The position numbers and the translations under genes were made by a program. A stretch of DNA of 64,000 nucleotides from Lachnospiraceae bacterium. GTDB lineage: Bacteria; Bacillota; Clostridia; Lachnospirales; Anaerotignaceae. The stretch is from the NCBI GenBank assembly GCA_003543235.1, contig DPJA01000038.1, positions 504,233-568,232 of the forward strand, read 5' to 3'. The notes below the pieces were generated by a model that searched no databases, was not told where the DNA came from, and was given only the letters and a program-made list of their open reading frames with translations. Shown here one piece after another: positions 1 to 8,384 of the stretch (within the stretch, counting starts at the first letter, position 1; the number at the start of each line of letters is the position of its first letter).

Positions 1-772
1 TGTCTTCCAAATTTTTCATTTCTTTATTAAAACTTTGAACAATACGCTTAAATGTATCGTGTACATCCATTTGTTGTCCATTTGATGTATTTTTTGCTAA
101 TTCTAATATCTTTGCTTCCAAAGGCTTTGTTTGCTTTTTCAATGCCTCTTTTATTGCTATTCCTTGCTTAGCTGCTTTTTGTTGAGTTACTTCCTGTTGA
201 GTTATTTCTTCCTTTCCATTATGGTCGCATACAGTTTCTTCCTTTTGCCCAAAATTCACTTCTTCAGTTGGTGGCTCAACTTCATTAATGTTTGCCTGTT
301 CTACTAATTTCTCCTTTTGGGATTGTAATTCTTCTTTTCCTTGTGAATTATCTACCATTGCTACTGGCTGGGACTTATCTTCATTTTTTTCCACTGTTAT
401 CATATTTCTACGCCACTCACGTCTTCCATTAAAAAATCCAACATATACACTCCAGTCAAATTTTTCGTCATTTTGACGTTTTCCCATAACCAATATGTCA
501 AAATTTTCAATTGCCTTGCCACTGCCAGCCACATTTTCCGGGTTAAATGATGTTTTTCCCACCTGTCCTAAATCGGCACATATATTTGAGCCTCTGTCTG
601 CCCCAACAAGGTAAATGTGACTGCCCTCATTTATTTTCCCTTGCAAATTAATACGACCTTGCCCGTTTTTAATCTCTATTGCCGCAACAGCCGTCTGCCC
701 TGCTTTTTTAGAAAAGCTGTCTGTTTCCTGCTTCAATATAACCGTTTTCCTATCGTATCTCCTGTTATACAT
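1..772 (-). CDS. Unknown protein, 3' end outside window (partial)
   Basis: An open frame of 257 codons runs from an ATG at 772 off the left edge with no stop. A GGGAGG ribosome binding site lies about nine bases upstream; the ATG at 778 would stop after four codons, so it is rejected. The first ~110 residues look like a compact globular domain (rich in beta-type alternation, with GADRGSN and LGQVGK stretches). From about residue 120 the protein becomes a Gln/Glu/Lys-rich low-complexity linker followed by a probably helical part. There is no signal peptide or membrane segment in the visible part. I do not recognise the family. It is divergent from the rsmA unit, so nothing in the context tells its job. 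Confidence 0.7.
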   Translation of the reverse strand, partial: MYNRRYDRKTVILKQETDSFSKKAGQTAVAAIEIKNGQGRINLQGKINEGSHIYLVGADRGSNICADLGQVGKTSFNPENVAGSGKAIENFDILVMGKRQNDEKFDWSVYVGFFNGRREWRRNMITVEKNEDKSQPVAMVDNSQGKEELQSQKEKLVEQANINEVEPPTEEVNFGQKEETVCDHNGKEEITQQEVTQQKAAKQGIAIKEALKKQTKPLEAKILELAKNTSNGQQMDVHDTFKRIVQSFNKEMKNLED

Positions 773-827
773 CGGTCATACCTCCCTTTTTTGTAATTAT
801 ATGCAAAGTTCTTTTATCATATGCACA

Positions 828-857
828 TTGACAAAATTGCATAAATCCTTATATAAT
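828..857 (+). promoter_or_regulatory. SigA-type promoter for the 894-2280 unit
   Basis: A perfect TTGACA at 828-833 and a perfect TATAAT at 852-857 are separated by 18 bases. The first gene starts 36 bases after the -10 box. Seen directly in the sequence; activity is inferred. Confidence 0.75.
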
Positions 858-893
858 TAGTTGTTTAAAATATAGAGGGGACGGAATATATTA

Positions 894-1397
894 ATGGCAG
901 ATACTTTAGTACAATTTTTTATAGACCATTTGGGTGGAAGTGTTTCAAACAACGCATTAGTTTTCATTATATCGCTTATGCCAATACTGGAATTACGTGG
1001 GGGCATAATTGCCGGCTATGCTTTAGGAATGAAGCTTTTGCCCGCATTTGTAATCTCATATATTGGCAATATTTTGCCAATACCATTTATATTGATTTTA
1101 ATAGAAGAAATTACTAAACTATTAAAAAAAACACCACTTCAAGCCTCGGTAGAACGTATGGAAAAAAGAGCATTATCTAAAAGCGATCAAATACAAAAGT
1201 ATGGCTACCTTGGACTTTTACTTTTTGTTGGCGTACCTCTTCCAGGCACAGGTGCATGGACAGGTGCATTTATAGCCTCTCTTTTAAAGCTTGACAACAG
1301 AAAAGCCTTTCCAATAATTATGCTTGGTGTATTAGTTGCTGGCATAATAGTTTCAACGCTGTCTTTTGGTCTTTTACACGCAATAGGGATAGGATGA
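894..1397 (+). CDS. Small multidrug export-type membrane protein (COG2426)
   Basis: A 167-residue, very hydrophobic protein with about four to five membrane segments (near residues 20-45, 47-70, 100-120 and 135-165). The stretches ILELRGGIIAGYALG and the central GVPLPGTGAWTGAF are typical of the Sm_multidrug_ex family (Pfam PF06695). The name of that family rests on little direct work, so substrate and even transport role are uncertain. It sits seven bases ahead of rsmA and shares its promoter. The ribosome binding site GAGGGGAC is somewhat far from the ATG (about 12 bases). Confidence 0.8.
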   Translation: MADTLVQFFIDHLGGSVSNNALVFIISLMPILELRGGIIAGYALGMKLLPAFVISYIGNILPIPFILILIEEITKLLKKTPLQASVERMEKRALSKSDQIQKYGYLGLLLFVGVPLPGTGAWTGAFIASLLKLDNRKAFPIIMLGVLVAGIIVSTLSFGLLHAIGIG

Positions 1398-1404
1398 TAA
1401 ATTT

Positions 1405-2280
1405 ATGATAGAACGCATTTCTTCACCAATAAAAACAAAAGAAATTATAGAAAAAAATAATTTTTATTTTAAAAAGAACTTTGGTCAAAACTTTCTTGTA
1501 GACTCCAATATTCTTGATAATATAATATCTGCAGCTAACATAACCAAGGATGATTTTGTCTTGGAAATAGGTCCAGGTATAGGAAGCCTTACCCAGTATC
1601 TTGCAGAAAGTGCGGGTAAAGTAGTTGCAGTTGAAATTGACACCAACCTTATACCCATTCTAAAAGAAACTGTAGGCGATTATGATAATTTAGAAATAAT
1701 AAATGAAGATATATTAAAATTAGACATAAATGCTCTTGTAGCCGAAAAAAATAACAGCAAACCAATAAAGGTTGTCGCTAATCTTCCTTACTACATTACA
1801 ACACCCATAATTATGGAGCTTTTAGAAAAAAAGGTGAACGTTGAAAGCATAACAGTTATGGTACAGCGTGAGGTTGCCGCCCGTATGCAAGCTTCAGCAG
1901 GCACTAAGGATTACGGTGCACTTTCTATTGCCGTTCAGTTCTATTCTGACGCAAAAACAGATTTTATTGTTCCACCTAGCTGTTTTATGCCACGCCCAAA
2001 TGTGGATAGTGCCGTTATAACCCTAACTTTGTTGGGAAAAAAGAAAGTAGAAACCATAGACCAAGATTTTATGTTTCATATAGTAAAATGTGCTTTTGGT
2101 CAGCGACGAAAAACTCTTATGAATACACTTAATAACCTTGGTAAGCTTAATCTTTCAAAAGAGGAAATAACTGAAGCCATAACATCTATTGGTATAAGTG
2201 AAAAAATACGTGGTGAGGCACTTACCATAGAGCAATTTGCACTTTTATCTGACGAATTATACAGACGTTCAAAAAAATAA
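1405..2280 (+). CDS. rsmA: 16S rRNA dimethyladenosine transferase RsmA (KsgA)
   Basis: Dimethylates two adjacent adenines (A1518/A1519, E. coli numbering) in the 3' hairpin of 16S rRNA, using S-adenosylmethionine, late in small-subunit assembly. The 291-residue length fits the family. Visible motifs are the N-terminal GQNFLVD, SAM motif I LEIGPGIGSLT (about residues 53-63), the catalytic motif NLPYYIT (about 128-134), VQREVAARM, and FMPRPNVDSAV. The C-terminal helical domain (about 215-291) binds rRNA. It follows the small membrane protein gene by seven bases, suggesting co-transcription. Loss in other bacteria gives kasugamycin resistance. Confidence 0.97.
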   Translation: MIERISSPIKTKEIIEKNNFYFKKNFGQNFLVDSNILDNIISAANITKDDFVLEIGPGIGSLTQYLAESAGKVVAVEIDTNLIPILKETVGDYDNLEIINEDILKLDINALVAEKNNSKPIKVVANLPYYITTPIIMELLEKKVNVESITVMVQREVAARMQASAGTKDYGALSIAVQFYSDAKTDFIVPPSCFMPRPNVDSAVITLTLLGKKKVETIDQDFMFHIVKCAFGQRRKTLMNTLNNLGKLNLSKEEITEAITSIGISEKIRGEALTIEQFALLSDELYRRSKK

Positions 2281-2288
2281 AGTCTGGC

Positions 2289-2345
2289 AAAAAAATAATC
2301 GGCAAGAAAACATACCTTTAGAGGTAATTTTCTTGCCGATTTAAT
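2289..2345. terminator. Bidirectional terminator between rsmA and lgt
   Basis: A 13-bp perfect stem (2298-2310 with 2328-2340) separates two convergent genes. On the minus strand it is followed by a run of seven T; on the plus strand the tail is only moderately T-rich. It probably ends lgt transcription efficiently and rsmA transcription at least partly. Confidence 0.8.
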
Positions 2346-2392
2346 ATTCTGTACTTAAATCTTTTGAATTTATTAATTGACTTTCCAGCACC

Positions 2393-3256
2393 TTATATTT
2401 CTTTACGTTTATTCATTTTCCAAATGTAAATAGCAATGCCCGTTACAATAAGCATTCCTGATACCAACTGACTTACAGCAAGTCCTGTATTGCCCAGAAT
2501 AAGCTGGTCTGTTCGCAATCCCTCAATCCATATTCGTCCACTGCCATAACCAATAATATATAATGCACCAATCTGACCATTAAATTTCTTTCCATATTTC
2601 CTCAATAAAATTAGCCCAATGAATAAAACCAAATTCCACAAGCTTTCATATAAAAAAGTTGGATGCACCTGAATATATTCTACTCCATTCACATTAATAA
2701 TGTGGCTGATTATGTCTGCCGATAAATTGGACTCCATTACCTGTGCCCTCAAATATCTCATAGCAAACAGCCCATCAGTGTATCCGCCAAAAGCCTCCCT
2801 GTTGAAAAAATTTCCCCATCTTCCACATATTTGCCCTAGTAAAACACTTGGCAAAACAGTATCTGCAATCAGCCAAAAATCCTTTTTCTTCTTTCTAGCG
2901 TATATTGCACTAAAAATAATGCCAGTAAGTACAGCACCATAAATAGCCAATCCACCCTCTCTTATTGCAAATATTTTAATCAGATTATCACTATAATCCT
3001 TCCACGAAAAAATAACATAGTAAAGCCTTGCACCAATAATACTAAAAATAATTACATAAATGCTAAAATCTAAATATTCATCAGGATTTTGCCCAGTTCT
3101 TTTTGCCTCGTTTATCATCAGCAATACACCCAGCATAATTGCACTGCCAATTATCAATCCATACTTATAAACATCAAAGCCAAATAAGCTAAAAGCCACA
3201 CGGCTCATATGTGTAATTTTTATGCCTAGGTTAGGAAACCATACCTCTGGTGTCAT
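2393..3256 (-). CDS. lgt: Prolipoprotein diacylglyceryl transferase Lgt
   Basis: Transfers diacylglycerol from phosphatidylglycerol to the lipobox cysteine of prelipoproteins at the cytoplasmic membrane; it would act on the two lipoproteins in this window (RND adaptor and ModA). Seven membrane segments are visible. The Lgt signature GRWGNFFNREAFGG lies near the middle, with GGLAIYG before it and HPTFLYES after it. The start is placed at 3256 because a GGGGGGA ribosome binding site lies seven bases upstream; the further upstream ATG at 3271 overlaps that site. It is last in a unit with the two M16-like genes. Confidence 0.95.
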   Translation of the reverse strand: MTPEVWFPNLGIKITHMSRVAFSLFGFDVYKYGLIIGSAIMLGVLLMINEAKRTGQNPDEYLDFSIYVIIFSIIGARLYYVIFSWKDYSDNLIKIFAIREGGLAIYGAVLTGIIFSAIYARKKKKDFWLIADTVLPSVLLGQICGRWGNFFNREAFGGYTDGLFAMRYLRAQVMESNLSADIISHIINVNGVEYIQVHPTFLYESLWNLVLFIGLILLRKYGKKFNGQIGALYIIGYGSGRIWIEGLRTDQLILGNTGLAVSQLVSGMLIVTGIAIYIWKMNKRKEI

Positions 3257-3287
3257 TAAAAATCCCCCCATATACTCGTTTTTTCCT

Positions 3288-4538
3288 CTACTTAACTACA
3301 GAAAGCACTGCCGTAAATTTATCAAAATCCATAAGCAATTCCTCCAAATACTCCTTTTCCATATTTTTAATCATGTCAAAAGCATCAAATAAATCACAAT
3401 CCATAACAGCAAGCTCGGTTTGTGCCATACATATGGCATCAATGCTGTTAAACCCTCGTATAAACCTTCCCATATGCTTCTTCTTTGCTCTTCTGAAGCT
3501 TTCTGCATTTATACCATTTTTCTTCAGCTTTTCAATTTCACGAGCTATACAATTTGCCACATCCTTAGGTGCATCACTTTTTCCCATTATAACAGCAAGG
3601 GATAGCCGCCTTCCCCATAAATATTGCAACGCCATACTTTCATCCAACAAGCCGCTTTTTAAAAGCTTGCCATATAAATAACTGCTTTCACCTGCAATAA
3701 TATCCAATAGCATTTTTGTTCCATAAACCTTTTTTATGCCCATTTCTTCTGGCTCAAGCTTAAAGCCAAGGTTAAATACTGACTTAGATAATTCCATACT
3801 ATCAGATATATAATTGCGTCCTATGTCCATTGGTTCTTTTATTGCTGCACGTCTTGCTCCATTTACCTTAGGCTCAATAACAGATTCCGCTATTTGAGAT
3901 ATTTTTTCATACTCCACATCACCACAAACAACAATACGCATATTTTCAGGCACATAAAAAGCATCAAACGCTGCCTTCAAATCATCAACATCAATAGTTT
4001 TCAATGTTTCCTGTGTTCCCGCAATAACATCTCGCACAGGATGTTTTTTATAAAGCCTTTTTAGCATATTAAAATATACAATCCAATTAGGGTCATCGTC
4101 ATACATAGCTATTTCCTGCCCAATAATGCCCTTTTCATGCTCTACATTTTCATCTGTTAAATAAACACTTCCAACCATTTTAAGCAGACGTTCAAAATTT
4201 TCCTCAAAGTTATCCTTACAGCTAAAATAATATGCAGTTTTATTAAAGTCTGTAAAAGCATTTGTATCTGCATCTCCTGCAATAAAATCTGCAAAAAAAT
4301 TTCCGCCCTCTTTTTCAAACATTTTGTGCTCAATAAAATGTGCTGTACCTTTTGGTGACGTACGTCTTTCGCCAAATGCCTCAAATCTTAAATCTGCTGA
4401 ACCATACCTAAAAGAAACAACAGCCTCAGACTTCCCAAAGCCATATTTAGGAATTATATAACATTTAGCCCCTGATGACAACGTTGTAATAAACATTTTT
4501 TCACCAAGGGAATTTTCTGTTTTTAATGTAAATCCCAT
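3288..4538 (-). CDS. M16 family zinc peptidase (YmfH-like, catalytic)
   Basis: A 416-residue pitrilysin-family (M16) protein. The inverted zinc motif HFIEH is present (about residues 67-71), and a downstream acidic segment HEKGIIGQEIAMYDDDP supplies the usual third ligand. The N-terminal domain carries these residues and the C-terminal half is the second M16 domain. It has no signal peptide, so it should act in the cytoplasm. It is preceded nine bases upstream by a second M16 gene that lacks the zinc motif, the arrangement of B. subtilis ymfF-ymfH and of two-subunit M16 proteases in general. The substrate is unknown. A GAGGTG ribosome binding site supports the start. Confidence 0.9.
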   Translation of the reverse strand: MGFTLKTENSLGEKMFITTLSSGAKCYIIPKYGFGKSEAVVSFRYGSADLRFEAFGERRTSPKGTAHFIEHKMFEKEGGNFFADFIAGDADTNAFTDFNKTAYYFSCKDNFEENFERLLKMVGSVYLTDENVEHEKGIIGQEIAMYDDDPNWIVYFNMLKRLYKKHPVRDVIAGTQETLKTIDVDDLKAAFDAFYVPENMRIVVCGDVEYEKISQIAESVIEPKVNGARRAAIKEPMDIGRNYISDSMELSKSVFNLGFKLEPEEMGIKKVYGTKMLLDIIAGESSYLYGKLLKSGLLDESMALQYLWGRRLSLAVIMGKSDAPKDVANCIAREIEKLKKNGINAESFRRAKKKHMGRFIRGFNSIDAICMAQTELAVMDCDLFDAFDMIKNMEKEYLEELLMDFDKFTAVLSVVK

Positions 4539-4547
4539 TTCTTCACC

Positions 4548-5771
4548 TCATTTAAGAAAATATATTATTTCTGACTTAAGTGCCTTTGCAGCTTCTGCCA
4601 CCTGTAGAGCAGTAACTTTTTTAATCTCTTCCATAAATTCCTCAGGCTCAAGCTCTAACCCAAGCAACGTCATAGAAAAAGCAAAATTTATTCTCTCCAC
4701 AGGTGTATCACCAATGCCTTGATATGCCTTTATAATACCCTTTTTGCCTTCTTCAACAGCCTTTTCATCAATTTCTTTTTTAATATCATTTACTGCATTT
4801 TCAACAAGGCCCACAACCTTGTCGTAAGCTTTTTTGTCTATGCCTGCCTGAACCACCAACAACATTTTGTGTTTAAAAACAAAAGACCCTATGCTATAGC
4901 AAAGACCTTCTTTTTCTCTAACTTGCAAAAATAGCCTTCCATTCGCTCCTCCACCAAGTATTTCATTAAGCACCATAAGTCCCATAAGGCTCTTTTTTTC
5001 TGCTTTAAGACCGGTTGAATAGCAAATACAAAGCTTTCCTTGATTAAGCTGTTGATTTTCAAGAAAAACCTGTGGTTTGTCTGAACTGCTAATATATTCA
5101 CTGTGCTTAATTTCTTCAATGTTGCACCTTGCTCCACTGAAAATCTCCTTAAATCTTTCACCCACATTATCCTCATCACCATCACCAACAATAAAAATGT
5201 CCATAGGTGCAGAAGTCATCAAATGATTGTAGTGTTTATCCAAGGTGTCCTCGTCAATCCCATCAACCTCTTTACTGTAACCGAGAGCTGGCACACCAAA
5301 ACTGTCTTTTTGCCCGCACATTTTCTCAATCATTTTCTCAACGGCATATTCACCTTTGTCGTCCCTCACTGCCTCTATGCTTTCCTTCAAACTTTTTTTT
5401 GCTTTTTTCAATGCACTGCCTTTAATTATTGAACTGTACAAAACGTCTCCCAAAAATTCAACGCTTTTTTCAAAAACATCATAGCCTCTTATTCCTTCAA
5501 AATATGTGTAAATTATTTGTTCGTCGCCTCTTTTAATAACCGATACATCAAATACACTACCGTACATTTCCTCAAGCACCACAGCTATATTTTGTTTTGT
5601 TACATATTTTTTGCATCCACCTTTAATACATTCTGCCACAAGTGCGGTTTTTGTTGCATTTTCTACACTTAGCTTTGTTCTTATAAACACTGCAATTGTG
5701 TTTGTTTTAAACTTGCTATCCTTTAAGTAGTGCAACCTTATACCTTGGTTTATTTCATAGGTTTTAAACAA
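4548..5771 (-). CDS. M16-like peptidase subunit without zinc site (YmfF-like)
   Basis: A 407-residue M16-fold protein. Where catalytic members have HxxEH this one reads VAECIKGGCKK, so it should not bind zinc; the middle glycine-rich segment GGGANGRLFLQVREKEGLCY is the conserved substrate-chamber region of the family. It probably pairs with the active subunit encoded just downstream. The start is set at a TTG at 5771, which has GGAGGG seven bases upstream. An in-frame ATG at 5804 exists, but it lies upstream of that ribosome binding site and would put GGAGG inside the coding sequence. Confidence 0.85.
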   Translation of the reverse strand: MFKTYEINQGIRLHYLKDSKFKTNTIAVFIRTKLSVENATKTALVAECIKGGCKKYVTKQNIAVVLEEMYGSVFDVSVIKRGDEQIIYTYFEGIRGYDVFEKSVEFLGDVLYSSIIKGSALKKAKKSLKESIEAVRDDKGEYAVEKMIEKMCGQKDSFGVPALGYSKEVDGIDEDTLDKHYNHLMTSAPMDIFIVGDGDEDNVGERFKEIFSGARCNIEEIKHSEYISSSDKPQVFLENQQLNQGKLCICYSTGLKAEKKSLMGLMVLNEILGGGANGRLFLQVREKEGLCYSIGSFVFKHKMLLVVQAGIDKKAYDKVVGLVENAVNDIKKEIDEKAVEEGKKGIIKAYQGIGDTPVERINFAFSMTLLGLELEPEEFMEEIKKVTALQVAEAAKALKSEIIYFLK

Positions 5772-5873
5772 GTAAATCCCTCCTTTTAAAGTATCTTTCC
5801 TCAATAAAAGTAAAATTACTCAAATATTAATTTTTCATTTAGTGGGATATATTTTATTTTCAATTAAATAATT

Positions 5874-5907
5874 AAAAAAAGCCCTCAAGAAAAATATTCT
5901 CAAGGGC
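5874..5907 (-). terminator. Terminator after the HgdC-like gene
   Basis: Read on the minus strand, a stem GCCCT/AGGGC with a small internal loop and a second four-pair helix is followed by seven T. It lies about 100 bases past the stop of the gene at 6011-6796 and ahead of the M16 unit. Confidence 0.75.
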
Positions 5908-6010
5908 AAATAATCTATAATTATTTTTTTAAATGTTTCCAAATGCCAAACTTCTCAGCATCTTTAATTAATCTTTAACCTAAGTCATTGGCTTACTAGA
6001 TAAAACATTT

Positions 6011-6796
6011 TTATAAATTTGCTTTTTTAGCTTCATCGTAAGCATAAAGAGCAGCACCCAAAGCACCTGTTATTTGTGGATTTGGAGCTACAATAACTGG
6101 TCTTCCAAGTTCTCTTCTTATTGCTCTTACAACACCTGCGTTTTGGGCAACACCGCCACCCATTACGATATCGTCTTCAAGACCTGTTCTGTAGGCAAGA
6201 CCACACGCTTTACTTGCAACAGAGGCATGAACACCAGCAATAATATTTTCTTTTGAAACACCCTTTGACAAGTGTGAAATAACCTCAGATTCTGCAAATA
6301 CAGTACAAGTGCTACTTACTTTGGTTACTTCAGTTGCACGTGCATCATAATCTGCCATCTCTTCAATATTAATTTCAAGAACTCTTGCCATAACATCAAG
6401 AAATCTGCCTGTACCTGCTGCACATTTGTCATTCATAAAGAACTGACTTACGTTACCTCTGGCGTCCAAACGGATTGCCTTAGCATCCTGTCCTCCAATA
6501 TCAATTATAGTTCTTGCCGTTGGCACAAGAAAGAAAATCCCCTTAGCATGGCAACTAATTTCACTAATCTGTTTGTCAGCTTTATCAAAACCAAATCTTC
6601 CGTATCCCGTAACAACAATTTTACTCATATCGGAAAGTGAAAGATTACTTTTTTTAATAGCCTCATCCAAAGCTCTCTGAGGACCTGATGAACCAGTACC
6701 AAACTGAACAACCTCAGCAACAACAATATCAGTTCCATCCTTCAAAATTACTACTTTAGATGATGCCGAACCAATATCGACTCCCATTGTGTACAT
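6011..6796 (-). CDS. 2-hydroxyacyl-CoA dehydratase activator (HgdC/BadF type ATPase)
   Basis: A 261-residue ASKHA-fold ATPase that should inject one electron, at the cost of ATP, into a 2-hydroxyacyl-CoA dehydratase. Visible features: the phosphate-binding GVDIGSASSK at the N-terminus, DIGGQDAKAI, and the two cysteines in NDKCAAGTG and SSTCTVFAESEV that hold the bridging [4Fe-4S] cluster of the homodimer; GGVAQN near the C-terminus. Length and motifs match HgdC of Acidaminococcus. The dehydratase subunits are not beside it, which is unusual for a pathway-specific activator. A GGGGA ribosome binding site and a strong promoter with a ~120-base leader precede it. Confidence 0.88.
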   Translation of the reverse strand: MYTMGVDIGSASSKVVILKDGTDIVVAEVVQFGTGSSGPQRALDEAIKKSNLSLSDMSKIVVTGYGRFGFDKADKQISEISCHAKGIFFLVPTARTIIDIGGQDAKAIRLDARGNVSQFFMNDKCAAGTGRFLDVMARVLEINIEEMADYDARATEVTKVSSTCTVFAESEVISHLSKGVSKENIIAGVHASVASKACGLAYRTGLEDDIVMGGGVAQNAGVVRAIRRELGRPVIVAPNPQITGALGAALYAYDEAKKANL

Positions 6797-6921
6797 TAAA
6801 ACATCCCCTTACTCCATATTGTATGAAAATCAAACTGTATATAACCAACCAAATTATTCAATTGTTAGAAAATTAACCATTTTATAACATAACCTTGGTT
6901 TGCAATTTCTGCATAAACCAT

Positions 6922-6950
6922 ATTATATCCTTTTATAATTTAAAAATCAA
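6922..6950 (-). promoter_or_regulatory. Promoter for the HgdC-like gene
   Basis: On the minus strand TTGATT and TATAAT are 17 bases apart. The start of transcription would be near 6915, and the first bases of the leader can form an imperfect hairpin (TGGTTT..GCA with TGC..AAACCA, about 6892-6920). Confidence 0.7.
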
Positions 6951-6984
6951 TGCTAAACCCTAATTTATTCATGTACAAAGTGTA

Positions 6985-8184
6985 TTATCTTTCCAAAAAT
7001 GTTTTACAAAGCGTTACACCGTTTTCATAATTGATATTTGTGCTTTTTGCGGCTTCCTCATCAAAAGTTTCTGTACCTTTTTCATCACGATTACTTGTAT
7101 AAATCATAAAAGGCACAGCATCTCTTGCATGAGTTTTAGTTGCAATAGGTGTAGGATGGTCAGGCATAATAAGCATTCTAAAATCCTCACCGTCTGCTAA
7201 AAGTTTTTGTGTAAGTGGACCTATTATTTGCTGGTCTATATATTCAATAGCTTTAATTTTGTTGTCTGCCTCTCCACGGTGTCCACATTCGTCAGGTGCT
7301 TCAACGTGAATATAAACATAATTCATGCCGTTTTTTAAAGCATTATAAGCCGCCTCACATTTATTGGCAAAATTTGTATCTATATTTCCAGTTGCTCCCT
7401 CTACTTCTATTACATCAAGCCCTGTTGACATACCTATTCCCTTAATAAGGTCTACCGCAGATATTACTGCACCCTTAAGACCAAATTTTTCGTAAAAGTT
7501 TGGTACTGCTGGTCTTGTTCCTTCACCCCAAAGCCAAATAGAGTTTGCTGGGTTAAGACCTCGGGCAACACGTGCTTTATTTACCGGATGATTTTTAAGC
7601 ACATCGTAGCTTTTAATCATAAGCTCACGTATTTTAGGCTCTTTAGGCATATATTCAGTTATTTTACGGTCAGATATATCATGAGGTGGTGTAAGCCCAA
7701 GACCTTTAGGTCCATCATGCCAAATCATACAATGCCTATAACTTATACCTGTATAAAACTCTATTTCATCTGTTTTAAATGCCTCGTTAACTGCTTTTAT
7801 AAGCTCGTCCGCCTCTGCAGTTGTTATCTCTTGGGAGCTATAATCTGCCATGATTTTATTTTCATAATTTTCCTCATCAGTAAGCGTAACCAAATTGCAT
7901 CTGAAAGCAATATCTGTTGCATTCATGTCAATTCCAATGCTCATAGCCTCAAGAGGAGAACGTCCTGTGTAACAACTTAAAGGGTCAAACCCCATTGCCG
8001 CCAAATTTGCCACATCACTGCCAGGTGCCATTGTATCAGGCACTGTTTTGCAAAGACCAACCACCGATGTTTTTGCCATCTTGTTCATATTTGGCTTGTT
8101 TGCCGCCATCATTGTTGTTTTGTTTCCAAGGCTTTCCATAGGATAGCCTGCCATTCCGTCACAAAGCATTACTATATATTTCAT
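6985..8184 (-). CDS. apgM: Cofactor-independent phosphoglycerate mutase, archaeal ApgM type
   Basis: Interconverts 2- and 3-phosphoglycerate in glycolysis with divalent metals; the bacterial branch of this family has also been proposed to be a homoserine kinase, so the role should be held loosely. The 399-residue length and alkaline-phosphatase-superfamily motifs fit: N-terminal VMLCDGMAG metal site, the APGSDVANLAAMGFDP segment with the catalytic serine, VEAPDECGHRGE, and MPDHPTPIATKTHARDAVPF near the C-terminus. The gene is monocistronic with its own strong promoter and an AAGGGGAC ribosome binding site. Confidence 0.9.
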   Translation of the reverse strand: MKYIVMLCDGMAGYPMESLGNKTTMMAANKPNMNKMAKTSVVGLCKTVPDTMAPGSDVANLAAMGFDPLSCYTGRSPLEAMSIGIDMNATDIAFRCNLVTLTDEENYENKIMADYSSQEITTAEADELIKAVNEAFKTDEIEFYTGISYRHCMIWHDGPKGLGLTPPHDISDRKITEYMPKEPKIRELMIKSYDVLKNHPVNKARVARGLNPANSIWLWGEGTRPAVPNFYEKFGLKGAVISAVDLIKGIGMSTGLDVIEVEGATGNIDTNFANKCEAAYNALKNGMNYVYIHVEAPDECGHRGEADNKIKAIEYIDQQIIGPLTQKLLADGEDFRMLIMPDHPTPIATKTHARDAVPFMIYTSNRDEKGTETFDEEAAKSTNINYENGVTLCKTFLER

Positions 8185-8223
8185 TTTAATGTCCCCTTTA
8201 TATGGTATGTATTAAGTAAAGCT

Positions 8224-8252
8224 ATTATATAACAAAGAAATTTTGATTTCAA
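8224..8252 (-). promoter_or_regulatory. Promoter for apgM
   Basis: TTGAAA (8247-8252) and TATAAT (8224-8229) on the minus strand with a 17-base spacer, about 40 bases ahead of the start codon. Confidence 0.75.
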
Positions 8253-8336
8253 GTACAAAAGTCCACTCAACACGGTCAAATGAACTTTTCATGCCTCCGC
8301 TTTATGTATTTTTGTTTTTAACGCTTCATTTCTGTT

Positions 8337-8380
8337 GCAAACAAATATGGGCTATCACATTATAATCTGCAATAGCCCCA
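8337..8380 (-). terminator. Terminator after the ABC/COG1361 operon
   Basis: On the minus strand a stem GGGCTAT/ATAGCCC (arms 8372-8378 and 8349-8355) is followed by a T-rich tail. It begins a few bases past the stop of the permease gene. Confidence 0.6.
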
Positions 8381-8384
8381 GTAT

